This document shows positions 46,584-58,857 of a stretch of 64,000 nucleotides of DNA, piece after piece. The position numbers and the translations under genes were made by a program. Source of the stretch: Inia geoffrensis. Its lineage: Eukaryota > Chordata > Mammalia > Artiodactyla > Iniidae. Location: assembly GCA_036417435.1 (NCBI GenBank), contig CM070904.1, positions 38,722,408-38,786,407 on the forward strand, read 5' to 3'. Position 1 is the stretch's first letter. Each line of letters starts with the position of its first letter. The notes under the pieces are model-generated. The model made no database searches. It saw nothing but the letters and a program-made list of their open reading frames with translations, and had not been told where the DNA came from.

Positions 46584-48209
46584 AGACCTGGGGGAGATGT
46601 CTCTGAGGAATGACTTCCAGCTGAATGGGATCCTCTAGACCTAGTTACATCGTCTGAGCTCCTTCCCAGCTGATTTGCATCCTGGTCATTCACTACGCAG
46701 GTGCAAGGGCTGGTAATTCCAGCTTTTCCAGGGAATAAAGGGAACAGGACCGAGAGTGAGGAGAAGTGATTTCTGGTGCTAATTGTCACCTTCTGATGAC
46801 AGAGCTGCTGATATGCCCTCGGAGAATCTAGCCTGTCCCCTGGGATCCTTCCTCCTGTAAGTGACATCTAGCTGTGCTCAGTGCTGACCAGAACATTTTC
46901 AGGCGCAACAGACAGAACTCGATGAAAGGCCTACCCTGGGTTGCGTAAGCGGGAAGGACAGGATGCCTCAGCGTGACGGAGCCAGGACTGCATGCATGCT
47001 GTCAGGACCACTGTTTTCTCTCTCGCCACCTCTTAGTGATGCTGCTCCCTGGGTGCTGGCTTAGTGTCCATGACCTCAGAAGGGCTTTTTCCACATAGCA
47101 GGGAGGATGGCCACTCACAGCCCCAGGTTCAAATCCTTCCAGCATCTCAGAGGCAGGAGGCTGTCTTTTTCCTTGGTTTCTACAGAACAGTCCCAGTAAG
47201 GACTCTGATTGGCCTGGCTTGGTCACGTGCTCACTTCTGAACCAGTCTCTGCACCCAGTTGCGTCGTGTGCCCACATGTGGCTGAAGTCGGGCCAGGTGG
47301 CGGGGCGCAAGGTGTGTTATCAGCGGAAGGGGCACGAGGAAAATCATGCCAGGCAGCCAAAATCCATGGCTACCTCGGTCCCCAGCTTGCCTGCGTGGGT
47401 CGGATAGCCATGGTCCATGGTGGATGATGGGGGACAGGATGAAACAGAAGCCAGGGAAAGGATGAAAATAAGAAAGAGTGAACCCAGAGGTTGAAGAGCC
47501 CGTAAAGGTGGAAATACTCCTCTTATCTTTGGGAAGCAGTAGTTTCAAACAGGAGAAACCTCGCCTCCCTGGGCAGGGAGTCCAGAGTCACATCACACCT
47601 CCAGAAGCAACTCGGACTGCCTTTAGTGGGTACAGTACCTCCACGAGCTCACGCTGCAAAAATATAGATGGTAGTTGCGGACTCACAGAGCTTGTCCGAG
47701 GTTCTATAGAAGCAAGGCCTGAGATGGGGATTCTTGGTAGGAGTGTTCTCGGGAGAATAGGAATGAGGGAAGCCCGAGAGGACAGACGAAAAAGCCAAGA
47801 AAGATGTGGCACAGCTGAGTTCTAACCTCAGCCTGATCCCGAAGGGAGCTCTATAGCACTAATGGCACCAGAGTTGTCTGGCCTTGAGACAAGGGACTAG
47901 GCTCTTGCACCCCGTATCTGTCAGTCATTGGCTGGGGGTCATCTCCACAGGGAAGGCAGTCATTTCTAGGCAGCCCAGGTCTCTGAAGGAGGAAACAGCT
48001 GAGAGCCACGAGCTGCCAGCACTCACAGCTGCTGGGGGAAGTGTGGCCAATTAAAGGGCATTGGGTGGGCCCCCTAGAGGGCTGCTGTAAGGTAATGTAT
48101 TTTAAGTGCCCATCAAAATGCTGGGAGTTATCACCATCATTTTATCTCTGTTGTACAAAAGTAATAGTAAACATTACGTAACGCGTGGTTCTCTGCCAGA
48201 TGCCACGCT
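46584..48209. other. Intergenic sequence, no gene seen
   Basis: Moderately GC-rich and repeat-poor. ORFs of 100-115 codons at 47002..47825 on both strands have no recognisable domain or consistent splice structure. Confidence 0.5.
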
Positions 48210-48345
48210 CAATAATGTAAGCATGCGTAGGCAGTAGGAGTCTAGACAGACATAGGTTCATATCCTGTTCCAGCACTGCCGTGGACTAGTTTTGTGATTT
48301 GGCGTGCGTCATTTAACCCCTTTGAGCCTGAAAGGATTCCTGAAC
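48210..48345 (+). mobile_element. MIR fragment
   Basis: 'acataggttcatatcctgtt', 'gtgatttggcgtgcgtcattt' and 'aacccctttgagcctg' follow MIR order. Confidence 0.6.
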
Positions 48346-48356
48346 CCAATTCCAAC

Positions 48357-48357
48357 G

Positions 48358-48404
<47 letters not shown>
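48357..48404. repeat. (GT)n microsatellite
   Basis: GT run of about 48 bp with one CG interruption near the start. Confidence 0.96.
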
Positions 48405-48406
<2 letters not shown>

Positions 48407-48479
48407 GCTTCCCACACCAACAGACTCAATTTTGACACTATCTACCAGGAGATAGAATCGGATTCCACAGGTAAAGGGT

Positions 48480-49300
48480 TCAGTCCCACAAGACTGCCCT
48501 TCACCTCAGATGCCAGTTGTAAGCCAAGATTGTTACCTGCGCTTCTGACCGACTGGCTCTAAATCAGAGGTCCCCATGACCCCCTCCTTGGGTTTGATTA
48601 ATTTGCTAGAAGAGCTCACAGAACTCAGGAAAACCCATTTACTCATTAGATTGTCAATTTCTTACAAAGGATATCAAAGGATACGAATCAACAGCCAGAT
48701 GAAGAGCTACATGGGGTGAGGGCCCCAACAAGGAGCTTCTGTTCTTGGGAAGCCTGGAGCCTGGCTCAGTGGCACGTGGAAGTGTCTGGTTCACCAACGT
48801 AGCTCTCCAAAATGCCTCCTTTTTTTGGTTTTTATGGAGGCTTCATTACATAGGCATGATTGATTAACTCATTGGCCACTGGGGATTGAATCAACCTCCA
48901 GCCCCTCTCCCTTCCCTGGAAATCAGGGAGTGGGACTGAAAATTCCAACCCTCTATTCCTGTTTGGTTGCCCTGGCAACCAGCCCCCATCCTTACTTAGA
49001 TGCTTTACAGAAGTAACCTCATTAACATAAACCCAGCTATGGTGGAAAGGGCTTAGTATGGGTAGCAAGACACCCATTTCACCTTCCTGGCTCCGAAGCA
49101 GTTTTGGGTTTTTTTGGTTTTTATTTTGTTTGTTTTGTTTTGTTTCAGGAATTAAGGACGAGAGACCAAATATTGTAACAAAAGATGCTCCCATTGCTCT
49201 TATTGTTCAGGAAATTTCAAGGGTTTGGGGAGCTGTGGATGAAGACCAAATATATCTGAGAAATATACTTTGATCCTCTGAAGGACCTAATTATATATAT
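48480..49300. repeat. Ancient dispersed repeat, probably LTR-type, family not assigned
   Basis: 'ggtccccatgacccc', 'tttttatggaggcttcatta', 'ttgattaactcattggccac' and 'ccctggcaaccagccccc' are passages of a common mammalian repeat. An LTR origin is a guess. Confidence 0.5.
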
Positions 49301-49309
49301 TTCTTATAA

Positions 49310-49470
49310 ATCACAATATTTCAAAGCCTTAGAGTCTAATCCATAAAATGGGCTAATAACCAGAGCTACCTCTTGGGGCTGTTGCGAGGATGATGCGAGA
49401 TCATCCCTGAGATGCTTTCGGTGCATTGCCTGCAGCAGAGGAAGCTCTCAAGTAATTCTTAGTTATTTTT
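49310..49470 (+). mobile_element. MIR 3' half
   Basis: 'ccataaaatgggctaataa', 'gggctgttgcgaggatgatg' and 'caagtaattcttagttatt' match the MIR 3' region. Confidence 0.6.
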
Positions 49471-49829
49471 AGCTTCTGAGGCCAGACTGTCTAAAAGACC
49501 AGAGCTTTAGCTCACAGACACGTGGAGGTCACTGACTTATTTCACAAAAGACAGGAGTAAGAATTTGCATTTTGTACAAGATTAAGCCAACCAATGGTGA
49601 CTAAGGGATCAAATCCATTTTCAAAAAGACAATGTGAAAGCACAGCCTGAGCCTGTCTGGGGATGGAAAGTGCGGGCCTTGGGAGCCGTTCCTCTTGTCC
49701 ACACAGATCACTGCTCAGAACCAAGGGGACTCAACCTTAAGCTTCCACGAAGACTTGTCAGCCTGGGGTCACTACTTCTCACTTGGTGGATCAGCTTTTC
49801 CTGCCTGTAACCGAAAATGATGTATGTCC

Positions 49830-50055
49830 TGGTACAGATTAGCTCAGGCTCTGCCGTCAGACAAACCCGGGGTGTGCCCTTGCTCTGCACCCTAACAGCT
49901 GTGTGGCTATGAACACGGCCTCGCTAAGTTTCATTTCCTTCTCAGTTAATAGAGGAAAATAATATCTGCATCTAGGGTTATGGTAGAGAATTAAATGATA
50001 TTTGTAAACACTTAAATCAGTGCCTGCTCCCAAAGAGCAGCTACTATTGTTGTTA
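49830..50055 (+). mobile_element. MIR
   Basis: Nearly full MIR: 'ctcaggctctgccgtcaga', 'aacagctgtgtggctatgaa', 'gtttcatttccttctcagtt' and 'cttaaatcagtgcctgctc'. Confidence 0.75.
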
Positions 50056-50061
50056 TGGATG

Positions 50062-50955
50062 TTTATTTGTTCAACTAATATGTACGGACTCCCTATTATG
50101 TGTCAGCACTGTTCTTGGTAGTGGGAAGATTTCGGCAGGAAAAAACATGACGTTTCTGCTCTTAGGGAGCTTCCAGTGAGAAGAGACAGTTAACAAATAA
50201 CCAAGAAAAACCCCAGGGTATGGGATGAATGGGAGATTGGGATTGACATATATACACTATTGATACTAAATAGTATCAATGTATAAAATAGATAATTAAT
50301 GAGTATAAAATAGATAACTAATGAGAACCTACTGCGTAGCACAGGGAACTCTACTCAATGCTCTGTGGTGACCTAAATGGGAAGGAAATCCAAAAAAGAG
50401 GGGAATGTATGTATACGTACAGCGGATTCACTTTGCTGTACAGCAGAAACTAACACAACACTGTAGAGCAACTATACTCCGATAAAAATTAATTAAAAAA
50501 AAAAGAAAAACCCCAGAGTGGCTAAGTGTTATGCAGGGAATTAAAATAGGATATGTGATAGCACTGAGCCAGATTCTTTAGTCTAGACTCTACTTTAGAA
50601 AGGCCTCTCTAAGGAAGTGAGGTTCAGGCTGAGATCTGAAAAACAGGATGGCACCAATGAGGCAATGATGTGGGGAAAGGAGATTCCAGGCCCAGAAAGC
50701 AGCTAGTGCAAAGGTCCAGAGATGAAAACGAGTTGTGCGTGATTAGAGCAAGGTCAGAATGTTTGAGGGACGCACAAAACTCAGGTAGCTGGAGTATAGT
50801 GAGAGAGGGTGGTGGACAGGTGAGAGGTGAGTTTGGGACAGTAGACAGAAGGGACCATTTAGGATTTTTCTAAGTCAGGTGAAGGGGTTGGGTCTTAATC
50901 TAAATGGAATAGAAAGCAACAGGATTTTAAGCCAGAAAGAGACATAATTTGAAAT
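50062..50955 (-). mobile_element. L2 LINE 3' region, split by an L1 insertion
   Basis: Antisense L2 3' sequence: 'ctccctattatgtgtcagc', 'cttagggagcttccagtgag', then after the L1 'gcctctctaaggaagtgag' and 'agcagctagtgcaaaggtcc'. The same family recurs at 58740..60250. Confidence 0.65.
50216..50501 (+). mobile_element. 5'-truncated L1 3' end inserted in L2
   Basis: Sense L1 3' UTR: 'gggagattgggattgacata', 'agcacagggaactctactca', 'tactccgataaaaattaatt' and an A tail. Perfect 13-bp duplication agaaaaaccccag at 50203..50215 and about 50502..50514. An internal short tandem of 'gtataaaatagataa(t/c)taatgag' is present. Confidence 0.92.
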
Positions 50956-50959
50956 AAGC

Positions 50960-52035
50960 TTTTAAAAATTCACCTGGATAATTTCATCCAGTATTTAAAG
51001 AAGTAATAATACATCCTATATATATTTCAGAAAACTGAGGATGCAGCAACATTCCCCAGTTCATTAGATGAGGCTGGTATTATCCTAACAACAAAGCCAG
51101 GCAGACATCATAAGAAAACTAAAGACATGAATATCGATGCAAAAATTCTTAACAAAATATTAGCAATCTGAATCCAGCAACACGTCTTTAGTGACATTTC
51201 CTCTGATCCTCCAGCTGCAGCCTTCCAGACCTCCCTCTTCCAGCTTCACCCAAGGTCTAATTCCAATATTAGGCCTATTAAATCTCGAATACATGTAAAA
51301 AATGCATTTGACAAAATGCAACACCATTCCTGGTAAAAGCTCTCAACGAAATAGGAAAAGAAGGGAACTTCCTCAGTCTGAAAAGGGGTATCTCTGAAAA
51401 ACCTACAGCTAACTTCATACTTAATATCAAACACTGATTGGTTTACCCCTGAGATCAGGAACAAGGCGAAGATGCCCCCTCTCATCAGGCCTATTCAATA
51501 TTGTACTAGAGGTTCTAGTCAATGCAATAAGGCAACAAAAAGAGATAAAACCCATCCAAATTGGAAAGAACGAAGTAAAAAACTGTCTGTATTTACAAAT
51601 GACATGAAAATCCTAAGGAACCTATCAAAAAACAAACATACAAGCAAACAAACCCAAACTACTATGACTAATAAATTCAATGACTAACAATCCAATTTTT
51701 AAATGAGCAAAGGATTTGAATAGACATTTCACCAAAAACGACTTCCAAATTGCTACTAAGCACATGAAAAATGCTTAACCTCACGAGGAATTAGAGAAAC
51801 ACAAATTAAAATGAAAATGAGGTACTACACACCTACTAGAAATATCAAAAAGACTGACGATACCAAATGTTGGCAAAGATATAGAGCCACTGGAGCCCTC
51901 AAACACTGCTGGTGGGGACATAAAATAGTACAGACACTTGAGAAAATATTTTGGCAGTTTCATAAAAAATAAATCATGCACTTACCACACAACCCAGTAA
52001 TTCCACTCCTAGACATCTACCCAAGGTCACAACTT
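50960..52035 (+). mobile_element. Old, degraded L1 ORF2 segments
   Basis: Decayed RT-domain sequence ('aatatcgatgcaaaaattct', 'gagatcaggaacaaggcga') followed by the C-terminal region ('gagaaacacaaattaaaatg', 'acccagtaattccactcct'). No long ORF. 52170..52245 is a further L1 tail-like fragment. Confidence 0.75.
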
Positions 52036-52269
52036 TGTTAACTTTTAATTCAAGAAAGTGTCTGAAAAATAAGGGCTATGGTTATTAATCAATCCTACTA
52101 AGAAGCATTGTTCCTATGGATTGATTTGGAAACCTGTAATACGAGAGACAAATTTACTAACCCTTCCCCCAACCATGACTTAAATCAACTATACTCCAAT
52201 AGAAAATAAAAATGTTTTAAATAAATAAGTAAATAAATAAAGTAAATGTAGGGCTACAGGCATTATTAT

Positions 52270-52475
52270 TACTTTTTGTTTTTTGTGGTACACAGGCCTC
52301 TCACTGTCGTGGCCTCTCCCGCTGCCGAGCACAGGCTCCAGACGTGCAGGCTCAGCTGCCATGGCTCACGGGCCCAGACGCTCCGCGGCATGTGGGATCT
52401 TCCCGGACTGGGGCACGAACCCGTGTCCCCTGCATCAGCAGGTGGACTCTCAACCACTGTGCCACCAGGGAAGCC
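52270..52475 (-). mobile_element. CHR-type SINE, short subfamily
   Basis: Antisense copy from the T-rich side to the head complement. 'ggcatt' lies on both flanks. Confidence 0.92.
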
Positions 52476-52641
52476 CATGGCATTTTTTTTAAAGTGTTAG
52501 AATGCTTGACTTTGGTTATTGGTTCCTATAAACTTGTCCAGTAACCCTCTTTAATGTCATGAGCACAGGTGTCCTGTTCCCATTCATAGTTCTTCAGCCA
52601 TGGGAACACCAAGATTAAAAGTTCAGCATTCAAAAAAAAAA

Positions 52642-52768
52642 GGGACTTCTCTGGTGGTCCAGTGGTTAAGACTCCAAGCTTCCACTTCAGGGGGGCATGG
52701 GTTCAATCCCTGGTTGGGGAACTAAGATTGCACATGCTGTGCAATGCAGCCAAAAAAAAAAAAAAAAA
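52642..52768 (+). mobile_element. Short tRNA-derived SINE
   Basis: Head gggacttctctggtggtccag, B-box-like gggttcaatccc and poly(A). 'ttcagcattc' and 'ttccagcattc' flank it. Confidence 0.9.
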
Positions 52769-53187
52769 TTCCAGCATTCTCCATGAGCTCTGTTCTTTTT
52801 CACTTGAATTCTGTTTGCCCAGAGTGGAAAACACCACTCCCGAGGCGGGGTATGGCTTTGGAGGAGAAAGACTAACCAGGGCTGTTGTCTGCGGTTGCCC
52901 GTGCCATGCCCTCTCACTGGGGAACATTTTGAAGTGATCTAACCACAACTCTTAGATGACCCACAGAAACTATCTAGATTCAGTAAATTCACAAGCATTC
53001 CCCCTAACCCTCTTGATAAATTAGTCTTCCTCCTTTTTCTCTCTGGCTATGGCTCCTTCTTCTTAAGACCATTGATAGAAGATTTGTGAAGCCTGAGTTT
53101 GAATCCTCGTACACTAGCTAATGAGCTATGTGGCCTTATTCTAGTTCTGGGACTCAATGAGCTTATTTGTAAAGGAAGAATGGAACA

Positions 53188-53285
53188 AAGTGAGTGGTTC
53201 TTAACCCTGGCTGCATGTTAAAAGCACTGGAGGAGTGTTTAAAAATTGCTAATGTCCTGGCCAGACCCCCAGACAATTTAGAAAT
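53188..53285 (+). mobile_element. MER5-like hAT fragment
   Basis: 'agtggttcttaaccctggct', 'gcatgttaaaagcactgg' and 'ctggccagacccccagacaa' follow MER5 wording. Confidence 0.65.
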
Positions 53286-53382
53286 TACCCATTATTCTTT
53301 ACGGTATAAATAATTCCAAAATCTGTAAAACAAAGAATGTAAGGACAAGAAAGTTTGAAAGTTTCAAACTGCCTTCTTCCAG

Positions 53383-53493
53383 GAATTCCCTGGCGGTTCA
53401 GTGGTTAAGGCTCCGCACTTTCACTGCTGGGAGCTGGCTGGGGAACTAGGATCCCACAAGCCACATGGCATGGCCAAATAAATAAATAAAAAA
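53383..53493 (+). mobile_element. Short tRNA-derived SINE
   Basis: Head gaattccctggcggttcagtg, ending (AAAT)n. Imperfect flanking 'cttcttcc' duplication. Confidence 0.85.
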
Positions 53494-53829
53494 CAAATCG
53501 TCTTCTTCCCATTTTAGCCACAGTAATTCTAAGCCCCCTGTGATGTTTCCCATCTTAGCACCCAGCACCATCTAAAAACCCTGGAGCATCCTCAACTCTG
53601 CTCTTTCATGCCTATATGCCTAAGGCATCAGCATATCCCATTGGCAAGACCTTCAAAATATAGCCCTAGTCTGACCTTTTCTTACCACTCTTTTTTAAGC
53701 CACATTTATCTCTTTCTTGGGTCTGGCTTCAATACCTGTTTGCTCTGTGACCCATAAAAGGAGGCGGCTGGCCTAGCTAACCTCTGAGGTCCCTGCTAGA
53801 CCCAAGAGTCTCGATAGTCTAACCCATAG

Positions 53830-53985
53830 GAGGGAGTGGACGCTGAGTAAGCACTCACTATGCACCAGGTGCTCTCCTTTTGCTATTCATTTCATCCTCA
53901 TACCAACCCAGTGAGGCAGGTATCATTATTCCCCCTTTGAAGAGACGGGGCACCTGAGACTCAGATGCTTTTGGCTGCCAACACA
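53830..53985 (-). mobile_element. MIR fragment
   Basis: Reverse of MIR: 'ctatgcaccaggtgctctcc', 'catcctcataccaacccag' and 'tgaggcaggtatcattattcc'. Confidence 0.7.
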
Positions 53986-53989
53986 GGGC

Positions 53990-55344
53990 CCCCACCACTT
54001 GCTCCCTTGTTAACCGAGCCTGATTTTTGTCAGGGGTGGCAATGAGTCCAGCTCCTAGTGAGTCAGCAAGTCAAGATTTAGTCAGAGCCAGTTTTGGTGG
54101 CCGTGCTCTCTGCTTTACTTGTAGTTGGTACACATGCAGCCATGAGAGATACAAGGGGAAGGCAGTTGGGGGGTCCTGGGAAAGTATTTTCTCCCTCATG
54201 AGAGAAAAAGGAGCAGAAGAGAAAGCGCTTTATGCCTCGTTCCTGCTGTTTCCGGCTTTGGATGTTATCAGGAGAGGAGGAAAAGCTGGAGGCTTTGTCA
54301 GTCTATGGCAGTTGTGAGGTGGGGGGATGGGATGTGTCTGAGGATGCAGGAGGAAAGGATGGGAAGTTTGGTCCTTGATGGTCTCACTGAGCCTGGTGCT
54401 GCCTACCTCTGGGCTTCTTCTCCAGCAAATCACAAATGTCCTTATGAATGAAGGCAGGCTAGTTGAGAATCCTGTCACATGGTATCCAACGCATACTGAC
54501 ACATAAATAACTTGCCAAGGACACGCAGCTAGGAAATGGCAGCACCAGGCTGCGAGGCCGAGTCTGTCTGTCTGCCTGTCTGCAAAGCCAAAGTGGACAG
54601 GCTCTCACCTCTACCCTGTCCCCAGTTTAATTCCAACTCTGCAACTCTGAGAGAGGATGGGCTTGAACAAGCATGCAAGGGCTGCCCAGCCACAGCTGAT
54701 GCTGGACCCAGATCTCAACACAGCTGCTCCTCTCACCCTTCTGGGCGGACACTTCCTGAAGGTTGGCCCTGTGGGAGTCAGGTTCCCGCCTCAGTGTTGT
54801 GGAGGCTGTTGTCAAGGGCCGTCATAATAAACAACAAGACTCGTCACTCATCTGCCTTCGTGGCACCCCCTTCGTTTCACTGTGCTTATGTCTGGAGCTT
54901 GATACACTCCACTCGCTTGTTTTCTGGAATTGGGGCTCAACAGGTAGGCCCTTCCCCCAAACCAGCATGTTCTCATCAGGGGGCCTCAGAAATCAAGCTA
55001 CTCACTTTGTACTGGACTCAGAGGGCTCAGGGGAGGATGAATGGAATGTCCTCTCTCCCTACTCCTGGCCTAACCCTGCACCCCAATAGGCTGGCCTATA
55101 GGTGTTGAAGCAAATAGATCTGAGGGCTGCCAAAAGATTCGGCCACCTTCAAATGTCTGCCCCACTGACCTGCTCCAGCGTGAGAAATCCCTACCCTTCG
55201 TCCTAGGATATAGTAGTATTTCCAGACTGTACCTTTCACAAAACAAATACATTACTTAATAGGGATAGCAAATCAGTTTCCTTGCTATACATGAGACTTT
55301 TACATGTTGCTTCCATTTATATGGAGGTAAAACCTACCTCTGTT
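53990..55344. other. Intergenic sequence, no gene; includes a MIR remnant
   Basis: About 54505..54600 resembles MIR in reverse ('cttgccaaggacacgcagct'). An ORF of 190 codons begins inside it (54536..55108) but has no domain. Nothing else recognised. Confidence 0.5.
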
Positions 55345-55361
55345 TGAAACTGCATACTTTT

Positions 55362-55586
55362 TTTTTTGTTTTTTTTTGTTTTGTTTTGTTTTTTTGCATT
55401 ACGTGGGCCTCTCACCGTTGTGGCCTCTCCCGTTGCGGAGCACAGGCTCTGGACGCGCAGGCCCAGCGGCCATGGCCCACGGGCAAAGCCGCTCCATGGC
55501 ATGTGGGATCCTCCCGGACCGGGGCACGAACCGCGTCCCGTGCATTGGCAGGCGGACCCTCAACCACTGCGCCACCAGGGAAGCCC
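55362..55586 (-). mobile_element. CHR-type SINE, short subfamily
   Basis: Perfect 17-bp duplications tgaaactgcatactttt at 55345..55361 and 55587..55603. Confidence 0.95.
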
Positions 55587-55624
55587 TGAAACTGCATACT
55601 TTTAACATGTGATTTCTTGTTATC

Positions 55625-55765
55625 TGTTTCTCTTTCTCAATAGTCTGTAAGCTCTATGAGTGTGAGAGGGCTTATATTTTTTACTTGCTATTGTAGTCTG
55701 AGCAGCTAGTGTGGTGCCTGGCATTTGATAGGTAGTTAATAGATATATAAGGAAGGAATAAATGA
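55625..55765 (+). mobile_element. L2 LINE 3' end
   Basis: 'agtctgtaagctctatgag', 'gtgtggtgcctggcatttg' and 'ggaaggaataaatga' match the L2 3' terminus. Confidence 0.7.
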
Positions 55766-56995
55766 ATTGCAGTATAATGGAGAGGGAAAGGAAGTGGAGA
55801 CAAGTGTAACAACTCTTTTGAGGAGACTGGCTGAGAGGAGAGAGAATGGGTGTGGTTAAAGGAGGGCACAAAGAGCAGGGAGATTGTTAATAGGACAGGC
55901 AGGAGAAAGGGATGGGAGAGAAGTAGTATTTTCAAGTCAGCACTGTCCTTTGCCAACCCCAGGTGGCATCGTTTACATGGCATTACATGTGGATGACACC
56001 TGCTATGGCTGTGTGATGCAGTGGCCCAGTTGCATATAAGAAAGAAGTGATCATTGATGGAGAGGAAGATAGGGCCAGGATCTAGAGCATAGGATGCAGT
56101 ACTCATTCTTTGAGACTGGATAGAGGAATATATTAGGGGTAAAGTGGGAGGCAGGAAATAAGGACAGTTTTTGCCCAACGACCTAATTTTTTTGTCATCT
56201 AGGAGATGACACTATGAGAGAGCTGGGGTGTGTGAAAGGCTTAAGGAAAGGGATGAGAGTTTGTAAGGGAAGAGAGAATTGACTAAAGACAAGTAAAAGA
56301 TCTGGCACAAACAGAGGACCCTGGCAGATCTGGGATCATCAAAGAGAAAGAAAAGGAGGCTGGGAAACACAGCGGGGGAAGAGCTGAAGACTGGAAGGGT
56401 GTCTTCCATGCACAGCCTCTGATCCACAAATGGTGACAAAACTACTTTTATGTAAGTGGTCAGGACTCAGAAAGCATTGTCCTATTGGAACTATTTTTTA
56501 CAGTGATTCAATTCTCCAGCCGGCAACCTGCCAAAGCCGATTTATTCTTCAAAGTCCATGAGGTCATGAGCTAATGCTATATTAATACTTCAATATCACC
56601 TCCCATGATTACTAATTAACAACCTTTTAAGGGAAAAGGTATTCCAAGTTACAGATCAGTAGAACTGGAACACTTCTGCCCTCCACTGTCCATCTCTGAG
56701 TCTCTCCCCCAGCATCCCTGCCCAACATGTGGTAAGAGACTTGGTCAGCCTTCAGAGACAGCCCCTTTGGTGGAACCAAGCCTCTATGTACCAAGAACTT
56801 GTTAGTTGCATTCATTGAACCAGGCACTGGACCTGTATGCACTTGTAAAGGGAGCAAGAGCTCCCCCAGGAGGTCTGAATTGCACACTGGCAGTGCCATC
56901 GCTCAGGCTTGGGGGAGGGCAGCGTTTAAGAAGGGCACTTTCTCAGACAAGTCTCTCTTTGATGGAGAGGTCATTACTATGTCATAACACTTGAC
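55766..56995. other. Intergenic sequence, nothing recognised
   Basis: Purine-rich in places (55770..55930). No gene or repeat assigned. Confidence 0.5.
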
Positions 56996-57920
56996 CATTG
57001 AAAGGGCCTTTAGACTTTGTTCCAGCAGTTCTATTTCTAGAAATCTACCTGGTTGAAATACCAGCACAAAGGTGCAAAGATAATACTCAAAGCTGTTCAC
57101 TGCAGTATTATTTGTAATTAATAAAAGCTGGAGAGCTTCACTGGTGGCACAGTGGTTAAGAATCCACCTGCCAACGCAGGGGACACGGGTTCGAGCCCTG
57201 GTCTGCGAAGATCCCACATGCTGCGGAGCAATTAAGCCCATGCACCACAACTACTGAGCCTGTGCTCTAGAGCCCACGAGCCACAACTACTGGCCCACGC
57301 ACCTAGAGCCCGTGCTCCACAACAAGAGAAGCCACCACAACGAGAAGCCCGCGCACCTCAAGGAAGAGTAGCCCCCACTCGCCGCAACTAGAGAAAAGCC
57401 CGCGTGCAGCAATGAAGACCCAACGCAGCCAAAAATAAATAAATAAATTTTTAAAAATAAAAAAATAATTAAAAAAAAGCTGGAAACATGCAAATATTCG
57501 TCAACAGGGGAAAATGAGTAAATTTTGGTAACCTTGTCCCACTGCATAGTGGCCCACGATGTGACCCTTAAAAGAATATGACAGATCTACATGTATTAAC
57601 ACGGTATACAATCGATATATTCATGATCCATAATTGATGAAAAAAGTGGGTTTGAAACAGTATGTGTGATAGGAAATTAGATATAGCTACATAACAAAAT
57701 ATGCACATGTTAAAATGTATATATGTATACATGATTACAAAAGTACATATTAAAAAATACCATGTAGGATGAGCCTCTAATTATTAATAATGGTTACCTC
57801 CAGGGGAAGGACTAGAGGAGGAGAAATGGAACTTCTATACTTTCTACATTACAGAATTGCCAGAAATTTTTTACAATGAGCATGAATTACTTCTATATTA
57901 AAATAGCTTTTGAACTAATT
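56996..57920 (+). mobile_element. Old L1 3' region, split by a SINE
   Basis: L1 ORF2 end and 3' UTR wording on both sides of the SINE: 'cagcagttctatttctagaaat', 'cactgcagtattatttgtaa', then 'ggttacctccaggggaagga'. Confidence 0.7.
57132..57475 (+). mobile_element. CHR-type SINE, long subfamily
   Basis: Head agcttcactggtggcacagtg, long body and a mixed A/T tail. Flanking 'taaaagctgg' and 'aaaaagctgg'. Confidence 0.92.
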
Positions 57921-58004
57921 TTTACATATATTAGACATTGTAAATATGTTAGTGCACCATAAATTAATCTATAAATAGATTGTTCTCCCAATGAAAATTC
58001 CACA

Positions 58005-58730
58005 GGGTCTTTTTTTGGAATCTCACAAGCTGATTCTAAAGTTCATATGGAAAAATAAACATACTAGAATAACCAAAAATTTTCTGAAAAGGAAAATAAA
58101 TGAGAGAAGGCAAACCCTAGCAGGTATTAAAATGCACTGTCAAAACTACAATAATTAATAGACTCAGCTGGAGAGTAACACGTGAATAGACAAGCAGATC
58201 AATTCAATACAAAAGAGCCCAGAAATAGACACAAATGCTTGCGAAAAATTGTTATGGGATAAAGGTGTCCCTTTAAACCAGTGGGGAACAACAAGTCCTT
58301 CAATAAACAGTATTGGGGGCTTCCCTGGTGGCACAGTGGTTGAGAGTCCGCCTGCCGATGCAGGGGACACGGGTTCGTGCTCCCGTCCGGGAAGATCCCA
58401 CATGCCGCGGGGCGGCTGGCCCCGTGAGCCATGGCCGCTGGGCCTGCGCGTCCGGAGCCTGTGCTCCGCAACGGGAGAGGCCACAACAGTGAGAGGCCCG
58501 CATACTGCAAAAATAAATAAATAAATAAAAATAAACAGTATTGGAACAACTGGGTTGCCAGCTTGGGAGAAAAAAGAACTGAATCCCTCATTTGATCCCT
58601 ACACCTAATAAATTCCAGGTGACTCTAGATATAAACGTTAAAGAGAAAAACTATAAAAGTACTAGAAAATAGTATGAGCGAATATGAGCATATTTTATAA
58701 TAAAGGAATGGAGAGTAGGACTCAGACATC
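58005..58730 (+). mobile_element. Old L1 ORF2 C-terminal segment, split by a SINE
   Basis: 'atatggaaaaataaacatac', 'aactacaataattaatagac' and, after the SINE, 'tggaacaactgggttgcca' are L1 ORF2 3' passages. No intact ORF. Confidence 0.75.
58317..58529 (+). mobile_element. CHR-type SINE, short subfamily
   Basis: Perfect 15-bp duplications aataaacagtattgg at 58302..58316 and 58530..58544. Confidence 0.95.
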
Positions 58731-58857
58731 TTTGGGGGCCACTACTCTGCCTGCCCCAAAATGTACCACTGAGCTGGTGCCTCTTCTACCCCGGGCACTG
58801 AGGACACAGGAGGACAGTAGCCACATAACCCTTGCCTCATAGAGTTCATATTCCAGC

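Noticed and set aside
46860..48060. Exons of a neighbouring gene, suggested by higher GC and ORFs of 100-115 codons
   Set aside because: No domain, no consistent splice borders, and ORFs of similar length on both strands.
54536..55108. 190-codon plus-strand ORF
   Set aside because: It starts within a MIR remnant, has no recognisable domain, and overlaps other ORFs of similar length in other frames.
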